DNA of 64,000 bases from the NCBI RefSeq assembly GCF_905397435.1, contig NZ_CAJPVI010000024.1, forward strand, positions 60,494-124,493, given 5' to 3'. Shown here one piece after another: positions 27,058 through 34,922 of the stretch. The position numbers and the translations under genes are program-made. Position 1 is the stretch's first letter; each line of letters begins with the position of its first letter. The DNA is from Cupriavidus numazuensis. GTDB taxonomy: Bacteria; Pseudomonadota; Gammaproteobacteria; Burkholderiales; Burkholderiaceae. The notes below the pieces were generated by a model. The model saw only the letters and a program-made list of their open reading frames with translations, was not told where the DNA came from and ran no database searches.

Positions 27058-28455
27058 TCAGGCAGGAACCTCCTCGAGCTGGCGCAGCAACGCGTCTACG
27101 CTGCCCTTGGCATCGCCGAACCACATCCGGGTGTTTTCCTTGTAAAACAAGGGGTTATCGACACCCGCATAGCCGGCGGCCATGCTGCGCTTGGACACCA
27201 CCACGGTGCGCGCCTTCCAGACTTCGAGCACGGGCATGCCGGCGATGGGGCTCGCGGGGTCTTCGAGCGCCCCCGGGTTAACGATATCGTTGGCACCGAC
27301 CACCAGGACGACGTCGGCATGCTCGAAATCGTCGTTGATCTCCTCCATCTCGAGCACGATGTCATACGGCACGCGCGCCTCGGCCAGCAGCACGTTCATA
27401 TGCCCGGGCAGACGGCCGGCCACCGGATGGATGCCGAACCGCACATTGACGCCCTGCGCCCGCAGCCGCTTTGCGATCTCGCTGATCGTGCCCTGCGCCT
27501 GCGCCACCGCCATGCCATAGCCGGGCACGATGATGACCTCGTTCGCATCCTTCAGCAGCGCGCTGACTTCGTCGCTCGACACCGGCAGCACCTCGCCCTG
27601 CTCCGTCGCCGCGCCTTTGGCCTGCGTGGCGCCGAACCCGCCCAGGATCACCGACAGGAACTTGCGGTTCATGGCCTTGCACATGATGTAGCTGAGGATC
27701 GCGCCGCTGGAGCCGACCAACGCACCGGTGATGATGAGCAGGTCGTTGCCGAGCATGAAGCCGGTCGCCGCAGCGGCCCAGCCCGAGTAGCTGTTCAGCA
27801 TCGACACCACCACAGGCATGTCGGCACCACCGATCGCCGCGACCAGGTGCGCACCCACCAGCAGCGCGATCACCGTCATCACGCCCAGCGGCACCAGCCC
27901 GCCCTGCACCGATGGCGCGTTGAGGAACTGGTACGCCAGCACCACGCACACGATCAGCGCCAGCGCGTTGAGCACGTGGCGGCCTGGCAGCAGCGTCGGC
28001 TTGCCGCCGAGCGTGCCGCGCAGCTTGAGGAACGCGATCACCGAGCCCGTGAACGTTACCGCACCGATCAGGATGCCGAGGTAGGTTTCGATCTCGTGGA
28101 TCGCCTTCTCCGCACCGGTGAGCGCATGCGCGTCCAGATAGTTCGCGTAGCCCACCAGCACCGCGGCCAGGCCGACGAAGCTGTGCAGCACCGCGACCAG
28201 CTCCGGCATCTGCGTCATTTCCACGCGCCGCGCCAGCACCGCGCCGGCCGCCGCGCCAAGCACCATCGCGCCGATGATGATGGGCACCCCGTCGGGGCTG
28301 CCGGCCAGCACCGTGGTCAGCACGGCGATCACCATGCCCGCGATGCCGAGCAGGTTGCCGCGCTTCGCGCTGGCCGGATGGCTCAGCCCGCTCAGGCTGA
28401 GGATGAAGAGCGCGCTCGCGCCCAGGTAAGCAATACTGCTGATTCCCGAAGGCAT
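27058..28455 (-). CDS. pntB: NAD(P) transhydrogenase, beta subunit
   Basis: This 465-residue inner-membrane protein has about nine membrane segments (residues 1-260) and a C-terminal NADP(H)-binding domain (from about 285; VIIVPGYGMAVAQAQ is the nucleotide-loop motif). Length equals that of the E. coli protein (462). With PntA it uses the proton gradient to reduce NADP+ with NADH. It follows pntA by 10 bp. Placement inside an oxalate/formate cluster suggests that it turns formate-derived NADH into NADPH for biosynthesis, including reduction of oxalyl-CoA or glyoxylate products. Confidence 0.95.
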   Translation of the reverse strand: MPSGISSIAYLGASALFILSLSGLSHPASAKRGNLLGIAGMVIAVLTTVLAGSPDGVPIIIGAMVLGAAAGAVLARRVEMTQMPELVAVLHSFVGLAAVLVGYANYLDAHALTGAEKAIHEIETYLGILIGAVTFTGSVIAFLKLRGTLGGKPTLLPGRHVLNALALIVCVVLAYQFLNAPSVQGGLVPLGVMTVIALLVGAHLVAAIGGADMPVVVSMLNSYSGWAAAATGFMLGNDLLIITGALVGSSGAILSYIMCKAMNRKFLSVILGGFGATQAKGAATEQGEVLPVSSDEVSALLKDANEVIIVPGYGMAVAQAQGTISEIAKRLRAQGVNVRFGIHPVAGRLPGHMNVLLAEARVPYDIVLEMEEINDDFEHADVVLVVGANDIVNPGALEDPASPIAGMPVLEVWKARTVVVSKRSMAAGYAGVDNPLFYKENTRMWFGDAKGSVDALLRQLEEVPA

Positions 28456-28465
28456 GTCTGTCTCC

Positions 28466-30022
28466 TCAGTCTCGCTGGAACATCTTCAGCATGCGCTGCG
28501 TCACGAGGAAGCCGCCTGCAATGTTGATGGTGGCGATCAGCACCGCCGCGCCGGCGACGATGGCGGTAACCAGCGACGGCTTGCCGAGCTGCACGAGCGC
28601 GCCGACCACGATGATCCCGCTGATCGCATTGGTCACGCTCATCAGCGGCGTGTGCAGGGCCGCGGTCACGTTCCACACGACCTGGTAGCCGACGAAGATG
28701 GCCAGCACGAACACCGTGAAGTGCGCCATGAAGGCCGGTGGCGCCACGGCACCGAGCGCCAGCAACGCGATCACGGCGATGCCCAGCGACACCAGCGTTG
28801 TGCCCGTACGGCTGGGCGGCGCAGCAGGCTCGGCAGGCGCCTGCACCTCCGCCGCGGGCGCAGGCGGCGGCAAGGTCTTCAGCGGTGGCGGCGGCCAGGT
28901 GACGTCGCCCTGGTGCAGCACCGTGGCGCCACGGATCATCTCGTCATCCATGTCGACGACGAGCTGGCCGTCCTTGCCGGGTGTCAGCTCCGTCAGCAGG
29001 TGCCGGATATTGGTGGCATAGAGCTGGCTCGACTGGGCCGCCATGCGGCTCGGCAGGTCGGTGTAGCCGACCACCGTTACGCCCTGGTGCGTCACCGACT
29101 CACCAGGTACGGTCAGCACGCAGTTGCCGCCCTGCTCCGCGGCGAGATCGACCACCACACTGCCGGGACGCATCAGCATCACCGTGTCGGCTTCCAGCAG
29201 CCGTGGTGCCGGCTTGCCGGGAATCAGCGCGGTCGTGATGATGATGTCCACCTCGCGCGCCTGCTCCGCGAACAGCTTCATCTCGGCCTCGATGAAGGCC
29301 GGGCTCATCTCCTTCGCGTAGCCGCCGCTGCCGCTGCCGTCTTCCTCGATTTCCACCGTCAGGAATTCGGCGCCGAGGCTTTCGATCTGCTGGCGCACCA
29401 CAGGCCGCGTGTCGAACGCGCGCACCACGGCACCGAGGCTGCGCGCTGCGCCAATGGCAGCAAGGCCAGCCACGCCAGCGCCGATCACCAGCACGCGCGC
29501 GGGCGGAATCTTGCCCGCGGCCGTGATCTGGCCGGCGAACGGTCGGCCGAATGCATGCGCGGCTTCGATCACTGCGCGATAGCCCGCCATATTGGCCATC
29601 GAACTGAGCGCGTCGAGCTTCTGCGCGCGCGAAATGCGCGGCACGCAATCCATGGCCAGCACAGTGGCGCCGCGTTGCGAAAGACGTTCCAGCAGCGTCA
29701 TCTGCTGTGCAGGCCAGACGAAGCTGATCAGCGTGGCGTGCTTCTTGAGCAGCGCCGCTTCCTCCACGCCGAGGCTTGGATGGACCTGCGGCGGGCGCAC
29801 CTTGATGACGACGTCGACCGACGCCCACAGGCTGGCAGCGTCGACGATGGCCGCGCCCGCGGCACGATAGGCGTCATCGGAGAACGAAGCTTGTTGCCCG
29901 GCGCCGCTTTCCACTGCCACTTCGTAGCCGAGCTTGAGCAACTCCCGGATGGAATCCGGCGTCGCGGCGACACGCCGCTCCCCCGGATGGACTTCGCGGG
30001 GGACACCAATGGTCATTGGCAT
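28466..30022 (-). CDS. pntA: NAD(P) transhydrogenase, alpha subunit (fused form)
   Basis: This 518-residue protein has an alanine-dehydrogenase-like NAD(H)-binding domain (IGVPREVHPGERRVAATP at the start; dinucleotide loop VLVIGAGVAGLAAIGAA near 170-190) fused to four C-terminal membrane segments (from about 420) after a Pro/Ala-rich linker. This is the one-piece E. coli-type arrangement; many relatives split it as PntAA/PntAB. The ATG at 30022 has AAAGG upstream; an ATG two codons later is an alternative. pntA and pntB are separated by 10 bp. Confidence 0.95.
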   Translation of the reverse strand: MPMTIGVPREVHPGERRVAATPDSIRELLKLGYEVAVESGAGQQASFSDDAYRAAGAAIVDAASLWASVDVVIKVRPPQVHPSLGVEEAALLKKHATLISFVWPAQQMTLLERLSQRGATVLAMDCVPRISRAQKLDALSSMANMAGYRAVIEAAHAFGRPFAGQITAAGKIPPARVLVIGAGVAGLAAIGAARSLGAVVRAFDTRPVVRQQIESLGAEFLTVEIEEDGSGSGGYAKEMSPAFIEAEMKLFAEQAREVDIIITTALIPGKPAPRLLEADTVMLMRPGSVVVDLAAEQGGNCVLTVPGESVTHQGVTVVGYTDLPSRMAAQSSQLYATNIRHLLTELTPGKDGQLVVDMDDEMIRGATVLHQGDVTWPPPPLKTLPPPAPAAEVQAPAEPAAPPSRTGTTLVSLGIAVIALLALGAVAPPAFMAHFTVFVLAIFVGYQVVWNVTAALHTPLMSVTNAISGIIVVGALVQLGKPSLVTAIVAGAAVLIATINIAGGFLVTQRMLKMFQRD

Positions 30023-30051
30023 GGGATTACCTTTGTATTCGCGACCGCATT

Positions 30052-30091
30052 GGTTCCTCTCCTCTCCCGCAAGCGCGAGAGGGGAGGAACC
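30052..30091. repeat. Long inverted repeat between FAH-family gene and pntA
   Basis: GGTTCCTC...CTCCCGC and its near-perfect complement ending GAGGAACC flank AAGC, forming a stem of about 17 bp with one or two mismatches. It lies 30-69 bp upstream of pntA. It may terminate or process the upstream transcript. Confidence 0.5.
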
Positions 30092-30128
30092 TTGCGGCCT
30101 TGCAGTTTCAGGTTCAGTTGCAGCGCGA

Positions 30129-30911
30129 TTACCCGCGCACGTGGTTCACCAGCGAGCCAATGCCTTCGATGCTCACCTCCACCACCGCGCCATCCTTCAT
30201 CGAGCCCACGCCCAGCGACGTGCCTACGGCGATCACATCGCCCGGCATCAGCGTCAGGTCCTGCGAGATGCGGCTGACCTGCTCTTCGGGTGTGAAGATC
30301 ATGTCCGAGAGCGGGTAGTTCTGGCGCTCCACGCCGTCCAGCCGCGTCTTCACGCTGGCGGCGCGCCAGTTGAATCCAGGCACGATGGCAGGACCAACGC
30401 AGCCGAAGGTGTCGAAGCCCTTGGCACGGGTCCACTGCGGGAAATTCGGATCCGCAGCGATCAGCTCGGCCGCGGTCACGTCATTGACGACGGTGTAGCC
30501 GAAGATGTGCGACGCCGCCTCGGCCACCGACACATTGCGCGCCTTCTTGCCGATCACGATGCCGAGCTCGCCTTCATAGACGATCTTGCCGTCATAGCTG
30601 CGCGGACGCTCCACGGCATCGCCAGGGCCCGCCAGCGAAGTGGCCGGCTTGATCAGGAACAGCGGATGGGTCGGTACGGGCTTTTCCAGCTTGCGCGCCA
30701 ATGCGTGGAAGTTGTTCCACAGCGCCACGACCTTGCCGGGTTCGCACGGGGCGAGCAGGTGCAGTTCGCCAAGCTTGTAGGTAGCACCGGTGGGTTGAGG
30801 ATCGACATAGCCGGGGCCATTGAATTCAACGACGCGGTCGCTACCGTCGCCTTCCGTGCGGCCGTGGCCGACGCTGCCGTCGGGACGGCGAAAACGAATC
30901 CAGGATTTCAC
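30129..30911 (-). CDS. Fumarylacetoacetate hydrolase-family protein
   Basis: A 260-residue enzyme of the FAH superfamily (hydrolases, decarboxylases and oxaloacetate tautomerases acting on 2-oxo or enol acids). The metal-site sequence YEGELGIVIGKKARN (Glu ligands) and the later FTPEEQVSRISQDLTLMPGDVIAVGTS blocks are typical; key regions are quoted in part. The start chosen is GTG at 30911 because GGAGGAG lies 8 bases before it; a longer GTG start would begin inside that ribosome-binding site. It is 88 bp downstream of frc2, likely in one operon. In an oxalate context an oxaloacetate- or oxalyl-related substrate is possible, but the sequence does not say. Confidence 0.85.
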   Translation of the reverse strand: MKSWIRFRRPDGSVGHGRTEGDGSDRVVEFNGPGYVDPQPTGATYKLGELHLLAPCEPGKVVALWNNFHALARKLEKPVPTHPLFLIKPATSLAGPGDAVERPRSYDGKIVYEGELGIVIGKKARNVSVAEAASHIFGYTVVNDVTAAELIAADPNFPQWTRAKGFDTFGCVGPAIVPGFNWRAASVKTRLDGVERQNYPLSDMIFTPEEQVSRISQDLTLMPGDVIAVGTSLGVGSMKDGAVVEVSIEGIGSLVNHVRG

Positions 30912-30999
30912 AGCACGAGCTCCTCCGGCGGGCACGCGCCAGGCGTGCCCGCTCGGTGTGAGAAACAGGGGAAGAAGAAGAGGAAAGGAAGGCGGACGT

Positions 31000-32232
31000 T
31001 CAGACGGCGCCGGCCAGCTTCATCGCCGCGATCTGGGCCGGCGTGCGGCCCAGCCACTCCAGGATTTCCTCGGTGTGTTCGCCCAGCAGCGGGGCACGTT
31101 CCACCTTCACCGGAGAATCGGACAGCGCGATCGGCGAACCCAACTGCACGTACTTGCCGCGCGCCGGGTGATCCAGTTCCACAAGATAACCGCGCTCGTA
31201 CATCGACTGGTCTTCGATCAGGTCCTTCATCGACAGGATCGGGCCGCACGGCACATCGACCTCGTTGAGCGCGTTCATCACTTCGAACTTGGTCCTGCCC
31301 TGGGTCCAATGCTCGATGATGCCGAAGCACTGCCCCAGCTTCTTCAGGCGTACTTCGGGCGTGGCGAACTCCGGGTCAGTGATCAGGTCCTCGCGGCCGC
31401 ACAGGCGCATCAGTGGTTCCCAGCCCTGCGGCTGGATGATGACGTAGACGTAGTCGTTCGGGCCGCCCGGCGAGCAGCGCAGCGCAGCACCCGGCTGGCC
31501 GCCGCCCGACGCGTTGCCGGCGCGGGGCACGTGGTCGTCGAACTGCTCGTTGGGGTACTCGCGCAGCGGGCCCGCATCGAGCCGCTGCTGGTCGCGCAGC
31601 TTCACGCGGCACAGGTTCAGCACCGCATCCTGCATGGCCACTTCCACGCGCTGGCCGCGGCCCGAATGCTCGCGTTGCAGCAGCGCGGCCAGGATGCCGA
31701 CCACGCAATGCACACCGGTACCCGAATCGCCGATCTGCGCGCCGGTCACGGTCGGCACGCCAGCGGCATCGCCGGTCGTGGAGGCCGAGCCGCCCATGCA
31801 CTGGGCCACGTTTTCATAGGCCTTGCAGTCCTGGTACGGGCCGGGGCCGAAGCCCTTGATCGAGGCATAGATCAGGCGCGGATTCAGGTCCTGCATGCGA
31901 TCCCAGTCAAAGCCGGCACGCGCCAGCACGCCGGGGCCGAAGTTCTCGATCAGCACGTCGCTGCGCTGGATCAGGTCTTCGAGCAGCGCCTTGCCTTCCG
32001 CCGTCTTCATGTTCAGCGTGAGGCTGCGCTTGTTGCTGTTCAACATGGTGAAGTACAGGCTGTCGGCGTTGGGCACGTCGCGCAGCTGGCTGCGGGTGAT
32101 ATCCCCGCGACCCGGCATTTCCACCTTGATCACGTCGGCGCCCATCCACGCCATCAGCTGCGTGGCGGAAGGGCCTGCCTGAACGTGCGTCATGTCCAGA
32201 ACACGGATGCCATCCAATGCTTTTCGTTCCAT
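31000..32232 (-). CDS. Formyl-CoA transferase-family CoA-transferase (Frc paralogue 2)
   Basis: This 410-residue class III CoA-transferase is a clear paralogue of the frc at 21.8 kb. Catalytic Asp169 (QIGDSGTG) and Tyr139 are conserved, but the mobile loop is SGGGQPG rather than GGGGQPG, and there are several small deletions. It may be a second formyl-CoA:oxalate transferase or use another acceptor such as acetate or succinate. The promoter, operators and leader ORF copy those of oxc, so it is co-regulated. The FAH-family gene follows. Confidence 0.9.
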   Translation of the reverse strand: MERKALDGIRVLDMTHVQAGPSATQLMAWMGADVIKVEMPGRGDITRSQLRDVPNADSLYFTMLNSNKRSLTLNMKTAEGKALLEDLIQRSDVLIENFGPGVLARAGFDWDRMQDLNPRLIYASIKGFGPGPYQDCKAYENVAQCMGGSASTTGDAAGVPTVTGAQIGDSGTGVHCVVGILAALLQREHSGRGQRVEVAMQDAVLNLCRVKLRDQQRLDAGPLREYPNEQFDDHVPRAGNASGGGQPGAALRCSPGGPNDYVYVIIQPQGWEPLMRLCGREDLITDPEFATPEVRLKKLGQCFGIIEHWTQGRTKFEVMNALNEVDVPCGPILSMKDLIEDQSMYERGYLVELDHPARGKYVQLGSPIALSDSPVKVERAPLLGEHTEEILEWLGRTPAQIAAMKLAGAV

Positions 32233-32264
32233 GGCGATGTCTCCTCGGCTCTGATGGCGTCCGT

Positions 32265-32336
32265 TTACTGGTGCAGGGTCTTCAGGGTGTTTTCCGCGGT
32301 GCTGCTCTCGGCGCGCGTGGCTTGGACTTCGGACAT
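32265..32336 (-). CDS. Short leader ORF upstream of frc2 (23 aa)
   Basis: GAGGAGACCAAGC precedes an ATG opening a 23-codon frame that begins MSEVQATRAESSTAEN and ends at TAA, 32 bp before frc2. Start site and first four codons match the leader in front of oxc, while the remaining residues diverge but keep a Ser/Thr/Ala-rich, uncharged-to-mixed character. Conservation of the translation start in two promoter copies argues that it is translated. Confidence 0.5.
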   Translation of the reverse strand: MSEVQATRAESSTAENTLKTLHQ

Positions 32337-32425
32337 GCTTGGTCTCCTCGTTTGACTTGAATTCGGGTGGCGGTGGGCCCCGCTGGGTGCTTCAATCTCT
32401 GCTGATCGTTTCGACCGTCTTGATG

Positions 32426-32448
32426 ACATACGGTATGTGATATATCAG
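32426..32448 (-). promoter_or_regulatory. Proximal oxalate-regulon operator of frc2
   Basis: Identical to the oxc proximal site: palindrome ACATACGGTATGT (32426-32438) running into GTGATATATCAG. The following bases (AGAACGGCAAGCT) and the flanking CTTTCGTCGGTGCA are also shared, so the whole module was duplicated. Confidence 0.75.
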
Positions 32449-32630
32449 AGAACGGCAAGCTCTTTTCCTGTTCCCACACCAACTTTCGTCGGTGCACCGC
32501 AACAATTGCAACGCCCGCCCGGACCAAGTCGATCGAAGCGAGCCCTTGTCAGCACTAAGCTTGCAGGTTCGGGGTCAATCCCAAGTGATGTATCAGGCTA
32601 AACGGATGACATCGTCGGGGAAATTTCACT

Positions 32631-32645
32631 GATATATTACATACC
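32631..32645. promoter_or_regulatory. Distal oxalate-regulon operator of frc2
   Basis: GATATATTACATACC is identical to the oxc distal site. It lies between the proximal site and the gntR terminator. Confidence 0.65.
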
Positions 32646-32680
32646 AAAAGTACAGCCGGTCTCCGCCCTCCACTCACAAA

Positions 32681-32712
32681 CAAAAACGGCGGACCTGAGT
32701 CCGCCGTTTTTG
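32681..32712. terminator. Bidirectional terminator after gntR
   Basis: Perfect 13-base arms (32682-32694 and 32699-32711, core ACGGCGGAC/GTCCGCCGT) with loop CTGA are flanked by A5 and T5, so it works for gntR on the minus strand. It lies 29 bp past the gntR stop. Confidence 0.9.
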
Positions 32713-32740
32713 TCAGCAAGCTGTGGCGATGGACCGCCGC

Positions 32741-33460
32741 TCAGTCAAGGAAGTCGCAGTGCTTCTCGACGTAGTCGGCCAGGTCCAGCGAATGCTGGCG
32801 CACCAGCCGCTCCGCAAGTTCCGTGTCGCGTTTTTCCAGCGCCTCGATGATGCGCAGGTGATCGACAATCGAGCGGGCCGCGCGGTCGCTCTGCGAGATG
32901 GTCATCTTCCGGATCGCCCGCACGTGGATGAAGATGTTGCGGATCGTGTCCATGATGATCTGCGACTTCGACAGCTGCACGATCGCCTGGTGGAACACGA
33001 TATTGGCGTCGGAGTATTCCTCGATATGCTCCGCCGGCGTCGAATCACGGAAGCTGTCGAACATGCTGCGCAGTTGCGCGATCTCCGCGTCGGTGGCGTG
33101 CAGCGTGGCCAGGCGCGCCGCCATGCTTTCCAGCGCCGCCCACATCTGGATCATTTCGACGATCTCGCGCTTGGTCTTGCGCATGATGTAGATGCCGCGG
33201 CGGGGCACCGTGCGCAGGAAGCCTTCCTGCTCCAGCAGCGTCATGGCTTCGCGGATCGGCGTGCGGCTCACGCCCATCGCCTCGCTCAACACGCGTTCAT
33301 CGAGCCGGATCTCGTCGCGCGACTGATAGATGTCCGCGTCGGCGATGGCCTGGCGCAACATGGCGTAAGCCTGGTCGCGCAGGCTGGCGCCGGCGTTGAT
33401 CGGTTGCACGGACAGGGCCAGTGCTGGTGATTGGACGATAGGTTGGCTTTGCGCAGACAT
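32741..33460 (-). CDS. GntR-family regulator, FCD subfamily (probable oxalate-regulon regulator)
   Basis: This 239-residue protein has a winged HTH at about residues 27-95 (IRLDERVLSEAMGVSRTPIREAM, quoted by its central motif SRTPIREAM) and an all-helical FCD ligand domain with the metal/ligand residues of the family (D...H in NIVFHQAIV, H in VDHLRIIEAL, H in RLVRQHSLDL). FCD domains bind carboxylic acids. The ATG at 33460 gives the normal N-terminus; an upstream in-frame extension lacks support. It is surrounded by operators: one in its own upstream region and others at frc2, oxc, panE and oxlT. It is therefore the prime candidate for the operator-binding protein, probably a repressor released by oxalate or an oxalate-derived acid. 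Confidence 0.9.
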   Translation of the reverse strand: MSAQSQPIVQSPALALSVQPINAGASLRDQAYAMLRQAIADADIYQSRDEIRLDERVLSEAMGVSRTPIREAMTLLEQEGFLRTVPRRGIYIMRKTKREIVEMIQMWAALESMAARLATLHATDAEIAQLRSMFDSFRDSTPAEHIEEYSDANIVFHQAIVQLSKSQIIMDTIRNIFIHVRAIRKMTISQSDRAARSIVDHLRIIEALEKRDTELAERLVRQHSLDLADYVEKHCDFLD

Positions 33461-33613
33461 GAATAAGCTCGAGGGAGACCGGTGGCGCGGCGGCCACAAT
33501 AGCTGCCCGCCACATTCCTGCACAGCTTAGCAAAATCGCCCGGGATCATTCCCGAATCGCATCAAACCCGATAAAGGTTCGATGCGGGGCGCCCGCGCGA
33601 TGCCCGGTCTGTC

Positions 33614-33629
33614 GTATATGGTATATCAC
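33614..33629 (-). promoter_or_regulatory. Oxalate-regulon operator upstream of gntR
   Basis: GTATATGGTATATCAC is a variant of the operator about 155 bp upstream of the gntR start. This suggests autoregulation. Confidence 0.5.
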
Positions 33630-33700
33630 AATCGCGTTCCCAGTCCCGATTGCGAAGCCACGAAAGCGTGACTTTCCCCGCCAATCCGATAGCAGAAAGG

Positions 33701-33736
33701 GCCACCCGGTCCGTGCGGGGCGAGGGACCGGGCGGC
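33701..33736 (-). terminator. Hairpin after panE-like gene
   Basis: Arms GCCACCCGGTCC and GGACCGGGCGGC (one mismatch) lie 18 bp past the stop. On the minus strand they are followed by CTTTCT, so it is a weak but plausible terminator. Confidence 0.55.
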
Positions 33737-33753
33737 GGACACACAGCGCCGTA

Positions 33754-34731
33754 TCAGGCAGCCAGTCGTGCCATCTCGTCGCGCTGCTTGATCAGGCCCA
33801 ACACTGCGTCGCACATCGGCGTGGGATGGCCAACCAGCCGGCCCATCTCCTGCACCACGGTGAGCAGCGGATCGATCTCCATCGCGCGGCCTGCTTCCAG
33901 ATCCTGAAGCATCGACGTCTTGTGGGCGCCCACGGCACCCGCGCCGTTGATACGGCGCTCGACGTCCACCCGGAATTTCACACCGAACGATTCGGCAATG
34001 CTCTGGGCTTCCAGCATCATCTGCCGCGACAGCGCACGGGTGGCGGGATTCGCCGTGATCACGTCCAGCGTGGCGTGGGTCAGCGCGCTGATCGGGTTGA
34101 AACAGAGGTTGCCCCACAGCTTGAGCCAGATTTCATCGCGGATGTTCTCTCGCACCGGCGCCTCCAGGTCGGCCGCCATCATCATCTCGCTGAGCCGCCT
34201 GACGCGATCCGACTGGCTGCCATCCGGCTCGCCAAGCGGGAATTTCTTGCCGTACACGTGCTTGATCACCCCGGGCTCGATGATTTCCGCGGCGGGATAG
34301 ACCACGCAGCCGATCGCGCGCTCGGGTCCGAAACCGCGCCACTGCTTGCCGCCCGGGTCCACGCTTTCGAGCGTGCTGCCTGCCAGCTTGCCGCCGTGCT
34401 TGTAGAAGTACCAGTAAGGAATGCCGTTGACGCCCGTGACCACTGCGGTCTGCGGGCCCAGCAGCGGCTGAATCAGGTCCACCACGCCGGGCACCGAATG
34501 AGCCTTGAGCGTGATAAACACGTAATCCTGGGGACCAAGCTCGCGCGGATCGCTCGTGCAGTTGACCTTGGCCACGCGCTCCTCGCCGTCGATCAGCAGC
34601 CGCACGCCGTTGGCCTGCATGGCCGCCAGGTGCGGACCGCGCGCGACGAAGCTGACCTCCGCTCCCGCGCGCGCCAGTTGGGCGCCCACGTAGCCGCCGA
34701 TGGCCCCTGCCCCATAGATGCACACTTTCAT
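33754..34731 (-). CDS. Ketopantoate reductase (PanE/ApbA)-family 2-oxoacid reductase
   Basis: This 325-residue protein has an N-terminal NADPH Rossmann motif (YGAGAIGGYVG, residues 6-16) and a C-terminal helical domain with the catalytic Lys and Asn/Glu region (EIWLKLWGNLCFNPISALT). The start at 34731 has AAGGAG upstream; an upstream extension of the frame lacks support. An oxalate-regulon operator sits 34-48 bp before the start, so despite its family name it is unlikely to serve only pantothenate synthesis. Reduction of glyoxylate, hydroxypyruvate or tartronate-semialdehyde-type 2-oxo acids from oxalate is a reasonable hypothesis. Confidence 0.88.
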   Translation of the reverse strand: MKVCIYGAGAIGGYVGAQLARAGAEVSFVARGPHLAAMQANGVRLLIDGEERVAKVNCTSDPRELGPQDYVFITLKAHSVPGVVDLIQPLLGPQTAVVTGVNGIPYWYFYKHGGKLAGSTLESVDPGGKQWRGFGPERAIGCVVYPAAEIIEPGVIKHVYGKKFPLGEPDGSQSDRVRRLSEMMMAADLEAPVRENIRDEIWLKLWGNLCFNPISALTHATLDVITANPATRALSRQMMLEAQSIAESFGVKFRVDVERRINGAGAVGAHKTSMLQDLEAGRAMEIDPLLTVVQEMGRLVGHPTPMCDAVLGLIKQRDEMARLAA

Positions 34732-34764
34732 TGCCTGTCTCCTTGATGGCTCGATAGTATTCAT

Positions 34765-34779
34765 TGATATATCACATAC
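34765..34779 (-). promoter_or_regulatory. Oxalate-regulon operator upstream of panE-like gene
   Basis: TGATATATCACATAC on the plus strand is GTATGTGATATATCA on the coding strand, an exact core match, 34 bp upstream of the start codon. Confidence 0.7.
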
Positions 34780-34922
34780 TATATTCCACAAAGGCAGACG
34801 ACAACCCCAATCTTCGCTGGGAGGCGAACAAGATTTCCTTCGTCGCAGGTCAGTTGCTAACATGTCGGCAACACTGCGCTTGCGGGCCCGGGTCCATCGG
34901 CCCCCTCTTGACCGGAGCTGAC

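Noticed and set aside
28454..30277. 607-codon open frame antisense to pntA
   Set aside because: His/Arg-rich composition and no recognised domain; pntA is certain on the other strand.
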